From Synechococcales cyanobacterium GL140_1_metabat_312 (GTDB lineage Bacteria; Cyanobacteriota; Cyanobacteriia; Leptolyngbyales; Leptolyngbyaceae), in contig JANXWB010000067.1 of the NCBI GenBank assembly GCA_025351345.1, forward strand, positions 1-35,766: a stretch of DNA of 35,766 nucleotides, in the 5' to 3' direction. The notes beneath the pieces are model-generated. The model was not told the DNA's origin. It searched no databases and saw only the letters and a program-made list of their open reading frames with translations. A program made the position numbers and the translations under genes. The number at the start of each line of letters is the position of its first letter. Position 1 is the first letter of the stretch. Positions 8,689 through 16,770 of the stretch are shown piece by piece.

Positions 8689-9099
8689 TTAAGATTTCAC
8701 TTTCTTAGAACCTGATTTTTTACTGTCACTTGCGGGCTTCTTTTCGGCAATCCGCTCGTTCACGTAGTCCTCAAGTTCCCGGAACTTTGGCACCGATCGC
8801 ATTTCCAAGCGGCTACCATCCGTCAGGGTCAGAACCATGTCTCCCCAAAGGCCTAAGCCACGAGGAACAGTGGCAACACTAGCGATTTCCCGGTAAACCA
8901 CGTCAGAACGTTCACGGCCCATCCATCCACCTTCAACGGTGATGCGACGATTAGTAATGCGATAACGCAACCAAATGGCCCGAACAATCGCCCCGATCGT
9001 CAACGGTAAACAGACAACCGTAAATCCCAACAGACAATTGGTAATTACATCACCCTTGTGGGGGCCGCCTTCATAGAAGACTTCTTCATTAATCGCCAT
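8689..9099 (-). CDS. PH-domain (bPH2/YdbT-like) membrane protein
   Basis: The 136-residue product has a long hydrophobic segment (about 20-44). A bacterial PH domain follows, with the usual RYRITNRRITVEGGWMGRERSDVVYREIASV pattern spread over 46-76, and the tail is lysine-rich. Its ATG at 9099 overlaps the last 11 bases of rnpA, so the two are translationally coupled. Proteins of this type occupy the slot between rnpA and yidC in many cyanobacteria. The molecular role is unknown; membrane association near YidC is inferred from position. Confidence 0.85.
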   Translation of the reverse strand: MAINEEVFYEGGPHKGDVITNCLLGFTVVCLPLTIGAIVRAIWLRYRITNRRITVEGGWMGRERSDVVYREIASVATVPRGLGLWGDMVLTLTDGSRLEMRSVPKFRELEDYVNERIAEKKPASDSKKSGSKKVKS

Positions 9100-9460
9100 G
9101 GAGAACCTCAGCGTTCACTAACAGTTGTTCTAATTCTTGCAGAAATTCGCCATACTCATAAGTGAGGGCTTCCGAACGGACCAAAATGACCATCCGGAGA
9201 CCTGACTCTAGGCGAGGCAATAGCTGTCGGACGATCGCTTTGAGCTGCCGCTTAATCCGATTTCGGACAACTGCTCGCTTGCTGACTTTCTTGCTGATAG
9301 AAATGCCAACTTGAATAGGCAAGACTTCTGAAGAGCCTACGAATCTAGAAGTTCTCAAGACCACAAGATGCAATCCCGTCGCCCGTCGTCGTTTTCCAGA
9401 TTTGTAAACTCGATCGAAATCTTGCCGTTGCTTGAGTCGATTCGCCTTTGGGAGTCCCAA
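9089..9460 (-). CDS. rnpA: Ribonuclease P protein component
   Basis: The 123-residue basic protein partners the RNase P RNA to remove 5' leaders from pre-tRNAs. The family core is clear: NRLKQRQDFDRVYKSGKRR near the N-terminus, then ISKKVSKRAVVRNRIKRQLK (55-74), with the RNR motif that contacts the RNA. The start is TTG at 9460, giving MGLPKANRLK, the usual cyanobacterial N-terminus. It lies 17 bp downstream of rpmH and overlaps the next gene by 11 bp, so rpmH, rnpA and the PH gene form one operon. Confidence 0.95.
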   Translation of the reverse strand: MGLPKANRLKQRQDFDRVYKSGKRRRATGLHLVVLRTSRFVGSSEVLPIQVGISISKKVSKRAVVRNRIKRQLKAIVRQLLPRLESGLRMVILVRSEALTYEYGEFLQELEQLLVNAEVLHGD

Positions 9461-9477
9461 AATTGACCGTCCCAGTC

Positions 9478-9615
9478 CTATGCAACCGACACGTTGGCCC
9501 GCCCTTTAGCGCGCCGTGCCTTAATTACACGACGACCGTTAGCGGTACGCATCCGAACTCTAAATCCAGAAACCCGTCTGCGCTTGCGGCGAGTTCCTTC
9601 CAATGTACGCTTCAT
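9478..9615 (-). CDS. rpmH: 50S ribosomal protein L34
   Basis: A 45-residue, strongly basic protein read from the ATG at 9615: [20 protein letters not shown], then [20 protein letters not shown] and a short tail. This is the complete L34 pattern (MKRT...GFRxRMxTxxGRxVIxxRRxKGR). It is the first gene of the rpmH-rnpA-PH-yidC cluster. The upstream 76 bp, between it and the DUF2808 gene, should hold the operon promoter, but no clear -35/-10 pair stands out. Confidence 0.97.
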   Translation of the reverse strand: MKRTLEGTRRKRRRVSGFRVRMRTANGRRVIKARRAKGRANVSVA

Positions 9616-9691
9616 AAAACTTACTCCAAACCCCGGGTCAGACTATCCGACCACAAAAAAAAGTCACGGCTCATTAGTTTACTCTGAAACC

Positions 9692-10234
9692 CTAACTAAT
9701 TTCAACAATCCAGGTTCCTAAATCTCGAAGTAGAGGAACGTCTCCTGGTGTTTGGACTCGGCAATTGAAGTAAAACATGCCGTTGTTAGTAGGATTACGA
9801 ACATTCGAGAAGTGCATTTCTACGGCGGTTCCAGCAGGAATCGGCTCGACAGGAATCACCTTGAGGAAGTGATTTTCTTCTTCCCAAATGACTTCTTGAA
9901 CCTTGACATTTTTTCCGTTAACGATTATTTCAACGTTTTTGGTGTCGAAGGATCCGTTGAAATAATCGGAGTAGTCAATCGTAAATTCAGAGACCGCGTA
10001 CTTCATTTTTTTCTTGTCTAACCGAAGACGATACCGATCGGTTGCACCCGTGTTTCCGCCGAAATCGAGACGGCAGGTGAGTTGCTGGTTACGCTCGACA
10101 CCGCTAAATAGGTTCAGCCCATCGCACCCTCCGGCCGTCGCGACTTGTGGAGTGACAGCAACCGACAATGCGCCCATAACGACCATGACGGACAGCGCAG
10201 AGGTTTTACGAAATAGGCGAGAAGGAAAACGCAT
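9692..10234 (-). CDS. Secreted DUF2808 protein
   Basis: With the start at the ATG at 10234 the product has 180 residues and a classical signal peptide: MRFPSRLFRK, a hydrophobic core, then cleavage near VATA-GG. The mature part contains YRLRLDKKKMKYAVSEFTI and a C-terminal beta-rich region with VEMHFSNVRNPTN, the DUF2808 pattern found almost only in cyanobacteria. The function is unknown; a periplasmic location is inferred. An in-frame extension to 10393 adds 53 residues without signal-peptide character and is rejected. It lies upstream of rpmH but is probably a separate unit. Confidence 0.8.
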   Translation of the reverse strand: MRFPSRLFRKTSALSVMVVMGALSVAVTPQVATAGGCDGLNLFSGVERNQQLTCRLDFGGNTGATDRYRLRLDKKKMKYAVSEFTIDYSDYFNGSFDTKNVEIIVNGKNVKVQEVIWEEENHFLKVIPVEPIPAGTAVEMHFSNVRNPTNNGMFYFNCRVQTPGDVPLLRDLGTWIVEIS

Positions 10235-10503
10235 AGAATTGGATCCAGTAAGGAGAATGTGTTGAGTGAAGTATTTAATTAAATATTGTTTTATTTTAAG
10301 ACAAGTGTACAAATCAACTGATGAGGTAATGTGCCAATCCTTACTTTTCAGGTCTGGTTTAGAATTCGTCAGAATCCTAGTCAAATACGCCAATTCCTAA
10401 TGCCTGACGATCGCCTTCAGCTAAAAGTTCCACGCCTCTGACCGCACTCGTTTAGCGTAGGATTAGAGTTGATTCAATTCTGTCTTGGTAGTGACTCCAG
10501 ACT

Positions 10504-11373
10504 ATGGCTTCAGTGAATCTTCAGCGGGATAGGGTAGGGAAACATATGGGATGGAAACTGATGGGCATGTACTTGCTCTTAAGTACGATCGCGTTTTTCA
10601 TGCTGTTGCCATTGCTGTGGCTGGTGAGTACGGCGCTTAAGTCCCAAGGTGAGAATCTCTTCCAGTTCCCGCCTCAGTTCATTCCGGCGCACCCAACCCT
10701 TGATAATTTTGTTAGCGCTTGGAACTCAGATCCACGAAATCCATTTAGCCGTTATTTTTTTAACAGCATTATTGTTGCAGTCCTGACCGTTGGGCTGAAT
10801 GTGCTGTCGTCGGCGTTGGCGGCTTACCCTTTGGCTAGATTAAAATTCAAAGGGCGCGATTTTATATTTTCGACCGTCGTGGCCACAATTTTAATTCCAT
10901 TTCAGATTGTGATGATTCCGCTCTTTATTATTTCGGTGCAGTTGCGATTGCAAAATACCTATCTGGGCATGATTTTTCCGGCGATCGCCTCGGCATTTGG
11001 CATATTTTTAATGCGGCAAGCGTTTCAATCCGTACCAAAAGAGCTGGAAGAAGCGGCTCGAATAGATGGTTGTTCCGAGTTGGGGATTTGGTGGAGTGTA
11101 ATGTTGCCAGCGGTACGGCCTGCCCTTGTGACGTTGGCGATTTTTGTATTTATTGGCTCTTGGAGTGATTTTCTGTGGCCGTTGATTATCACAAATAAAC
11201 CAGAAATGGCCACGTTGCCTTTGGGAGTTGCAAGGCTTACAGGCTTGAGCGATACGGATTGGCGGGTGGTGGCTGCGGGATCTGTGCTGTCTATTGCCCC
11301 TATCTTGGCATTTTTCATCGTAATGCAGCGGTATATTGTGCCGAGTGATGTAGCGAGTGGGGTCAAGGGGTAA
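10504..11373 (+). CDS. Carbohydrate ABC transporter permease (MalG/UgpE type)
   Basis: The 289-residue product has six membrane segments (about 20-42, 84-110, 120-145, 152-172, 205-228 and 255-278). The cytoplasmic EAA loop, which contacts the ATPase, is at 183-203 (EEAARIDGCSELGIWWSVMLP). The N-terminal ALKSQGENLFQFPPQFIP pattern is typical of MalG-like permeases for sugars or glycerol phosphate. Such permeases normally work with a second permease (MalF type), a binding protein and an ATPase; none of these is encoded in the window. Start is ATG at 10504. The substrate cannot be read from the sequence. Confidence 0.9.
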   Translation: MASVNLQRDRVGKHMGWKLMGMYLLLSTIAFFMLLPLLWLVSTALKSQGENLFQFPPQFIPAHPTLDNFVSAWNSDPRNPFSRYFFNSIIVAVLTVGLNVLSSALAAYPLARLKFKGRDFIFSTVVATILIPFQIVMIPLFIISVQLRLQNTYLGMIFPAIASAFGIFLMRQAFQSVPKELEEAARIDGCSELGIWWSVMLPAVRPALVTLAIFVFIGSWSDFLWPLIITNKPEMATLPLGVARLTGLSDTDWRVVAAGSVLSIAPILAFFIVMQRYIVPSDVASGVKG

Positions 11374-11560
11374 GCGTTAAAAAAATGTCTTGACAGCGGC
11401 GATCGGGTTAATCGTTCTAGCCCAAGATAGCTTTCAGCTAAACTTTTAGCTTACCAATGACGATCGGGCTGACTTCACCGATTTGCTACTAATTTGAATT
11501 CATAGCGATCGTAAAACTCTGCTACCATTACAAGGTTGTCTAATTTCAAGCACAAACATT

Positions 11561-11740
11561 ATGGCGTGTCCTAAGAAGAAAACTTCTAACGCAAAACGCG
11601 ACCAACGTCGTGCAACTTGGGTCCGTAAAGCAGACGTACAAGCGGCTCGCGCACTTTCTCTTGGCAAATCGGTCTTAACCGGACGTGCGAAGGGATTTGT
11701 GTATCCTCCAACGGCTGCAACTGAAGAAGACGAAGCCTAA
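11561..11740 (+). CDS. rpmF: 50S ribosomal protein L32
   Basis: A 59-residue basic protein: [20 protein letters not shown], then [20 protein letters not shown] and an acidic tail ending EEDEA. The start MACPKKKTS and the RR-x-x-W context are diagnostic of L32 from cyanobacteria and plastids. It is monocistronic and convergent with the VOC-DUF952 gene, with a hairpin between them. Confidence 0.95.
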   Translation: MACPKKKTSNAKRDQRRATWVRKADVQAARALSLGKSVLTGRAKGFVYPPTAATEEDEA

Positions 11741-11755
11741 ATTGCGCTTCTGAAC

Positions 11756-11803
11756 TACCAGGTCAACATTTGGTGCGATCGCCTCTTCTGTTGACCTCTG
11801 GTA
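11756..11803. terminator. Hairpin between convergent rpmF and VOC-DUF952 genes
   Basis: TACCAGGTCAACA (11756-11768) pairs with TGTTGACCTCTGGTA (11789-11803), a 13-bp stem broken by a two-base CT bulge. The loop contains GCGATCGC. It sits between two convergent stop codons. No long T run follows, so it may act as a 3'-end stabiliser as much as a terminator. Confidence 0.5.
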
Positions 11804-11821
11804 CTTCTGAGCTGACTAACC

Positions 11822-12607
11822 TTAGAACGGAAATTTAAATAGTCCAGACTCATCTTGTCCGAACGGCTCCCATCGAATCGCCGCATCAACGTTGAGTTCA
11901 CCGTAAATGTGTGGAAAGTTGCCAATATTTTTAACGACATCGAATCGCCAAGGTGCTTTGATTTTTTGGGGATCGATCGCAATTAATAGTAGATCGGACT
12001 TGCCCGAGTAATGTTTATTTGCAGCCCAAAGAATATGCTCCCGCGTGGAGCAGTGAATGAATCCTTCACTTTCAAGACTTGGCGTTATGTGAGTCCCCCT
12101 AGTCTGGGACATTTGCCAATCTGAAGTTGAACTAATAATGTAAATTTCGTCGATCCGATCGCACCGAATTTCGATCATGAATCCATCGGGATCGTAGAAA
12201 TAAATTCCACGACCTGTGGGTCGAGACAGGGGACCGTTGTCGATTTTGATTTGATTTGTAATCAGACAATCCACCGCCAGATCAAACGCTTCCGGATCAA
12301 TATCAAAGGCCAGATGATTGGCCCGGGTGAATTGTTGAGTTGGATCCGGATGGGGCGCTGTTAGATTTGGCTCACTGAATAAATCTAGAATAATGCCGTC
12401 AGGAGTTTTGAAATTTGTAACCTTTCCTGCTGCCACTAACGCCGTTAAAGTAGCCGGAACTTCGTCACCCACCAGACGATGCAATCCTAGAATATTTCCA
12501 TAAAAATCACAGGACGCATTCATATCAGCAACATTTAGTGCAATGTGATGAACCGATCGCAACAAGCCCGTAGCGAGGGTTGGAGAGCGTTCATTAGAAA
12601 GTTTCAT
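11822..12607 (-). CDS. VOC-domain / DUF952 fusion protein
   Basis: The 261-residue product joins two domains. Residues 16-148 form a vicinal-oxygen-chelate (glyoxalase/dioxygenase) domain: HHIALNVADM (20-29), ANHLAFDI (96-103) and DPDGFMIEIR (139-148). These supply the usual metal ligands His21, His98 and Glu146. Residues 154-261 match DUF952: IYIISSTSDWQMS, then SLESEGFIHCST (177-188), DLLLIAIDP and FPHIYGELNVDA (231-242). VOC enzymes act on varied small molecules; DUF952 has no settled function. Both parts look complete, so one linked activity on a common substrate is possible but inferred. It is convergent with rpmF. Confidence 0.85.
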   Translation of the reverse strand: MKLSNERSPTLATGLLRSVHHIALNVADMNASCDFYGNILGLHRLVGDEVPATLTALVAAGKVTNFKTPDGIILDLFSEPNLTAPHPDPTQQFTRANHLAFDIDPEAFDLAVDCLITNQIKIDNGPLSRPTGRGIYFYDPDGFMIEIRCDRIDEIYIISSTSDWQMSQTRGTHITPSLESEGFIHCSTREHILWAANKHYSGKSDLLLIAIDPQKIKAPWRFDVVKNIGNFPHIYGELNVDAAIRWEPFGQDESGLFKFPF

Positions 12608-12645
12608 CGCAAAATTTTGAGTGAAGGACTAGTTCATATGGTGAC

Positions 12646-13179
12646 TCATTTTCGGCCCGATCGCGATCGTGAATTGTCAATAGCAGGTGATTCTTCAGCG
12701 ATAAAGTCGCGGGGCACTTGAACAAATCTAACGCGGGAAACATTATTTTCTTGAATCTGGAATTCTAACCGAATGTCCTTGACGCTGTTGCCTTTTGGCA
12801 GTGTAAACCGATCGCCTTTTAAATTCAGACAAGCACTACGTTGATCCATAACTGGGCAGACATTCAGTGCGGTAATGACATCATTTGACCAAGTGCTTAC
12901 CCCATAGGAATTAGTTGTGCGAATCACATATTTCAGTTGAACAGTGCCTCCATCGTTGACCCGGAGAACTGCCCATTCCGATCGACCTCGTATTTTTTTG
13001 TAGCGTTCCCCGCTTAAGGTTGAAGAGGTTACGTCCGTTTCTCCTATCTCAATTTTGTAGATCTTATCGCCCGCGATCGCTGCATTCGCTTGAAGCACCA
13101 TCGGCATCCAAATCGCCACAGTACTCATTGCACTTAATAGAGTTCTTTTAAATAGAGTTTTCTTAACAAGAGATGTCAT
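12646..13179 (-). CDS. Secreted protein of unknown function
   Basis: Starting at the ATG at 13179 the product has 177 residues: a basic N-terminus (MTSLVKKTLFKR), a hydrophobic core and a likely cleavage after ANA or AIA near residue 30. A GTG seven codons upstream (13200) is an alternative; neither has a clear ribosome-binding site. The mature part is probably beta-rich, contains two cysteines (CPVMDQRSACL) and ends in a serine/arginine-rich tail. I do not recognise the family. It is one of several exported proteins on the minus strand between 12.6 and 15.9 kb. Confidence 0.6.
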   Translation of the reverse strand: MTSLVKKTLFKRTLLSAMSTVAIWMPMVLQANAAIAGDKIYKIEIGETDVTSSTLSGERYKKIRGRSEWAVLRVNDGGTVQLKYVIRTTNSYGVSTWSNDVITALNVCPVMDQRSACLNLKGDRFTLPKGNSVKDIRLEFQIQENNVSRVRFVQVPRDFIAEESPAIDNSRSRSGRK

Positions 13180-13343
13180 AAAAATCTGACCATGGCTCAC
13201 ATAGTATCTGCTATGTATTGTAATCCATACAAAGAGGTCTGTGGTTGGGGCAAAATCTTATGCAAAATTGGCAATAAATTGGTAAAAGTAAATAGGGAAA
13301 TAATTCAGGATTTCCCTTTACATGCTTAGAGTGCTGAGATTTA

Positions 13344-14171
13344 TTAATAAATCTGAAACCAGAGTAAGCCAAGAATAATGGCAGTACCTGCGCCTATAGC
13401 GGTGTTTAACACATTCACCAGCTCGTTCGTTAACCAATCATATTTTTCCTGAATCGTCGCCCCAATCAAGCTTTCCACGTTAGTTGCTACAAATGCTGCC
13501 ACCATACAAATGATAATTCCTGTAGGAGACTGATGGGGAATCATGCCTAAGCCCCAAGCCACGATCGTAATCAGAAATGACGCAATAATCCCCGCGATCG
13601 TCCCTTCAAGACTCACGGCACCCTCTGTCCCCGGTGGTACTGGTTTGAGAGTTGTAATTAAAAATGTTCGTTTTCCGTAGGCTTTTCCCACTTCACTCGC
13701 TGCCGTATCTGATAACTTCGTTGCAATACTTGCGGTGTAGGCAAGGAGCAAAAGTGGGGGTAATACAATGGCCCAATGGTAAGGCAGCTTTTCAACATGT
13801 CCGCCGACTTGCATCAATTCCCGGTAGTTCCAAACCTTCAACATCCAGAAGCCGATCGCACAAATTGTCGCCACAAACGCCGAACCCCATACATTCTCCG
13901 GACCTCGCGCCCCCGATCGTTTTTCCGCAATACCTGCCGCTTCTTTCTCGGCCATGCCAAGGCGCGTTACGCCAGAACCCACCAAAAAATACACCATCAT
14001 CACCGCATAGCCCCGCCATCCTAGGCAGCCAAAAATTAAGATCCCTAAGACCCAAGCATGGAGCGTGCCTTCAGGCGTAAGGAGCTTTTTGGGAGAAAGA
14101 TAGGCGGGGACAAGAAGAGCAGTATTAAAAACGATCGCGATTATCCAGGGTTCTTGTAGGAAATGTGGCAT
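13344..14171 (-). CDS. DUF92 / TIGR00297 membrane protein, probable phytyl-phosphate kinase
   Basis: The 275-residue product (ATG at 14171; a GTG seven codons upstream is an alternative) has six or seven membrane segments. Conserved DUF92 stretches are KKLLTPEGTLHAWVLG, the charged segment MAEKEAAGIAEKRSGARGPENVWGS, and ATKLSDTAASEVGKAYGKRTFLI. Homologues in Arabidopsis (VTE6) and Synechocystis (Sll0875) are phytyl-phosphate kinases that recycle phytol from chlorophyll into tocopherol precursors. That role is the likely one here, in the plasma or thylakoid membrane. It is assigned by family, not by a unique active-site motif. Confidence 0.8.
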   Translation of the reverse strand: MPHFLQEPWIIAIVFNTALLVPAYLSPKKLLTPEGTLHAWVLGILIFGCLGWRGYAVMMVYFLVGSGVTRLGMAEKEAAGIAEKRSGARGPENVWGSAFVATICAIGFWMLKVWNYRELMQVGGHVEKLPYHWAIVLPPLLLLAYTASIATKLSDTAASEVGKAYGKRTFLITTLKPVPPGTEGAVSLEGTIAGIIASFLITIVAWGLGMIPHQSPTGIIICMVAAFVATNVESLIGATIQEKYDWLTNELVNVLNTAIGAGTAIILGLLWFQIY

Positions 14172-14229
14172 GGAGGTCGCTGAATGGGGCACTAGATAAA
14201 CTATATCGGCAGAGCTGTCTTTCTTTATC

Positions 14230-14784
14230 CTATTGTATTGAGAATTGATTTTTAATCCGATCTTTTAATTGTTCGATGGTTCGATCGATCGTAATTTTAG
14301 CGGCGACATAGGTTGGTAATTGATAATGTTCAACCAGCAGCCATACGGCAATCAAGCTATGAATTCCGAGAGTCATTTCAGCCCAAACAATTGAGAACGA
14401 ATTCAATTGCAGTCCACCGATCGGAGGAAAAACATAGGCGGGAAGTCCAATCATTGAGGCTGGAATTATGATTAAAAAAGCACTAGTAAACCAGACTAAA
14501 TAAGTCAGATCCGAATCTCTAGACGTTCGGGTTATCCATCGATCGCGATTCCAAATCCAACTCGATTTTGGCAAGGTATCTTCAACTTGCAGAGTTTGCA
14601 GTGACAAATCAGCGCTAAAAATATGACGACAAAAACTACAAGATAGTGTTTCCATCATGACCATGCTCTGCACCGTGCCATTCCGACAAACAGGACAAGG
14701 GTAGGTATCTTGAAGATTAAACGACCGACCGAGACGATTGGGACGACTAAAACGACGGGGGGGTGTATTGTTGTTGGGCTGCAT
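14230..14784 (-). CDS. Membrane protein with N-terminal zinc-ribbon-like cysteines
   Basis: The 184-residue product starts at ATG 14784. Near residue 30 it has CPVC, and about 19 residues later CSFC (YPCPVCRNGTVQ and LSCSFCRHIF), a CxxC-CxxC arrangement that suggests a small zinc ribbon. Two or three hydrophobic segments follow (about 90-115 and 125-150), then a charged C-terminal helix. No catalytic motif is visible and I cannot name a function. It lies between the DUF92 gene and an exported protein, all minus strand. Confidence 0.65.
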   Translation of the reverse strand: MQPNNNTPPRRFSRPNRLGRSFNLQDTYPCPVCRNGTVQSMVMMETLSCSFCRHIFSADLSLQTLQVEDTLPKSSWIWNRDRWITRTSRDSDLTYLVWFTSAFLIIIPASMIGLPAYVFPPIGGLQLNSFSIVWAEMTLGIHSLIAVWLLVEHYQLPTYVAAKITIDRTIEQLKDRIKNQFSIQ

Positions 14785-14819
14785 CAAACATACCGTTAAT
14801 CGTATTTCTAATATTACTT

Positions 14820-15902
14820 TTAATAGTACTGGTTTGATCTCTCTGGAGCTAATGCCGATCGTTCAATGGGACGCGACTTTATTGCACTATTAGCAATTTT
14901 CACCAGCACAGGCTGCTCACGATATTGCGCTTGAATCTCATATAGGATGTTGTCCTGTTTCCATTGCACCACTGAAATGCAGGATTGTCCGACACAACTT
15001 TCGAGATAAATTCCAGCCGTGTGATGTGCTAATCGAATCGGGCGATAAATTGCTTCCAAGGGCAAGGTTTTAGGATTAACAAACGCTAAATCTTGCTGTG
15101 TCGAATCGTTCCGTGCCGTAAGCTGCTGAAAACTATAGAGCGTAGATCGATCGCACTGCCCCGTCTTTGTCGCCGGACAGATTCGATAGCCTGTTTCATC
15201 GGATTGCACCACAAACCGATCGGCAACTTTCATCAACTTGGGAATTTCGGTTGGAAGGCGCAACGGCAAGCTCAATGCAGAGTTAGCCTGAATTCGTTGG
15301 GTTGGGAATTTCTGACTTGTTTCAAGTTGGCGAGACACAGGGGAAAAAACAGGCCGAATCGTCTGAACATAACTCACCCACCGATCGGCCTTTCGTCCCA
15401 CAATATTAAGTGGCAAAATCTCCGCGATCGCTTCTCGTACCGTACCTCTGGATGATTCGTAAATCATGTTTTGCCTTACCTTCGACGCAGATAATCCATA
15501 GCCCAAGACTAACTCACGTGCGGTTTGGCAACGAATTCGGAACTGCCCCATATTGACATTGCCATTGGCTGCATCATAAGCCCAGTTCATTCCCGTCAGC
15601 GCCGAATTTTGCTGACATTGGTGATAAGTGGTTTCAAACAAGCGAGCAACGTGTCGATCGTAATTGCGTAATCTACTCCCAGACTGAGTAAACCTTGTTG
15701 TATCGATATCGGGAACAGTCAATCGCCCCATCGCCCATCCTAACCTCGATTCCCAGAGACGAAGTTCGGTGATTTCAAGTGATGCCGATCGGACTCCAGT
15801 TAAGGACGAGTTTGCCTGAGATATTGATACAAATTGGGAAGACGCAGTAGCTAGCGTGAGAAGAGTTATGACAGGTAAATGACCTAAGAGGTGCCGAATC
15901 AT
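14820..15902 (-). CDS. Exported protein of unknown function
   Basis: With the ATG at 15902 the product has 360 residues and a signal peptide (MIRHLLGHLPVITLLTLATA, cleavage near SQA-NS). An in-frame extension to 15959 adds 19 residues ahead of this signal and is less likely. The mature protein has scattered cysteines, including CQQ, a CPATKTGQC pair and a CVGQSC pair near the C-terminus, which could form disulfides in the periplasm. No enzyme motif was recognised. The reading frame is intact over more than 1 kb and its codon use resembles its neighbours, so it is a real gene. Confidence 0.65.
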   Translation of the reverse strand: MIRHLLGHLPVITLLTLATASSQFVSISQANSSLTGVRSASLEITELRLWESRLGWAMGRLTVPDIDTTRFTQSGSRLRNYDRHVARLFETTYHQCQQNSALTGMNWAYDAANGNVNMGQFRIRCQTARELVLGYGLSASKVRQNMIYESSRGTVREAIAEILPLNIVGRKADRWVSYVQTIRPVFSPVSRQLETSQKFPTQRIQANSALSLPLRLPTEIPKLMKVADRFVVQSDETGYRICPATKTGQCDRSTLYSFQQLTARNDSTQQDLAFVNPKTLPLEAIYRPIRLAHHTAGIYLESCVGQSCISVVQWKQDNILYEIQAQYREQPVLVKIANSAIKSRPIERSALAPERSNQYY

Positions 15903-16226
15903 GATGTGTCCGTGAGATAAGCGCGAGCCTTGATAACAGATGGTGAATCTGAAATTCATAAGATAGACTTCACTATGCTGATCCCCAATCCGGAATGCAA
16001 GCTTAAATTTTCAAATTCTATAAGTTGATATTTTTTTAAGAAGCCTTATATTTTCTAAAGAAGAACTGAAGATAAACACAAAAATAGGGGTGGAACGATC
16101 GTTCCACCCCTTATCTTTCAAACTTGGCTAAATACATTCAAGATAAACGTCTCTTAAACCAGATACGTCGCTCAAACTCAATCACCAAGCTAATGAATCT
16201 ACCTACAATTCTTAACGAACAGCGCT
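15903..16226. other. Intergenic region between trxA and the exported-protein gene
   Basis: This stretch of about 320 bp holds the 26-bp perfect palindrome at 16086-16111 (listed separately as the trxA terminator) and AT-rich sequence. The segment 15903-15959 could encode an N-terminal extension of the neighbouring gene. No other gene or RNA was recognised. Confidence 0.5.
16086..16111 (-). terminator. Perfect palindrome, probable trxA terminator
   Basis: AGGGGTGGAACGA is followed immediately by its exact reverse complement, a 26-bp perfect palindrome centred on CGATCG. Read on the minus strand, the stem is followed by ATTTTTGTGTTT, a good factor-independent terminator for trxA, which ends 115 bp upstream in that direction. 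Because it is perfectly symmetric, it could also act on transcripts from the other strand, where the following T run is weaker. Confidence 0.7.
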
Positions 16227-16550
16227 CTACAGATATTTGTCTAACGTATTAGCTAATGTTGTTTTGGGAACTGCGCCCACTACCATATCGACCTTCTGAC
16301 CGCCTTTGAAAATCATCAACGTTGGAATGCTGCGGATGCCATATTTGTTGGCAACACTAGGATTCTTATCCGTATCGACTTTAACGACCTTAACGCGACC
16401 GTCATAGTCCTTGGAAATTTCTTCGACCACAGGTGCAACCATTCGGCAGGGTCCGCACCAAGGTGCCCAAAAATCAACAAGAACTGGAACTTCGCTCTCC
16501 AATACCTCGGAATCGAAAGAGGCATCTGTGACTTGCGTAGCTTCTGACAT
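16227..16550 (-). CDS. trxA: Thioredoxin
   Basis: The 107-residue product is an m-type thioredoxin: [17 protein letters not shown] carries the redox-active WCGPC, and the cis-proline loop [11 protein letters not shown] and the C-terminal helix are intact. It reduces disulfides in target proteins, passing on electrons from ferredoxin- or NADPH-thioredoxin reductase. The ATG at 16550 gives the standard N-terminus. It lies downstream of guaB3, but a strong terminator separates them, so it probably has its own promoter in the 16551-16633 interval. Confidence 0.96.
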   Translation of the reverse strand: MSEATQVTDASFDSEVLESEVPVLVDFWAPWCGPCRMVAPVVEEISKDYDGRVKVVKVDTDKNPSVANKYGIRSIPTLMIFKGGQKVDMVVGAVPKTTLANTLDKYL

Positions 16551-16633
16551 GCTGGGAATCCTGTAGCCTAAAGTTTGGAATAAATTGTAGCACAGGGGAC
16601 GATTCTGCTTATTGAGTCATCACATTTCTATTA

Positions 16634-16667
16634 CAAAAAGGAACCGCCCAAACCAAAGTTCAGGCGG
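16634..16667 (-). terminator. Terminator downstream of guaB3
   Basis: On the minus strand CCGCCTGAAC pairs with GTTTGGGCGG (10 bp including two G-U pairs, loop of four). It is followed by TTCCTTTTTG. In plus-strand coordinates the arms are 16644-16653 and 16658-16667. It lies about 100 bp after the guaB3 stop and before trxA. Confidence 0.75.
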
Positions 16668-16770
16668 AGTGTGGTGTGAGGAGTGAACGGAAACTTTTAC
16701 ATCTCCGCTATCTCTTTTATTGTAAGACGTTTAATCTAAATTTTCCAACTCAATACGGTTGACTAACTGA

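Noticed and set aside
13664-14080. Plus-strand frames opposite the DUF92 gene
   Set aside because: They overlap a gene with strong family conservation on the other strand and have no recognisable domains.
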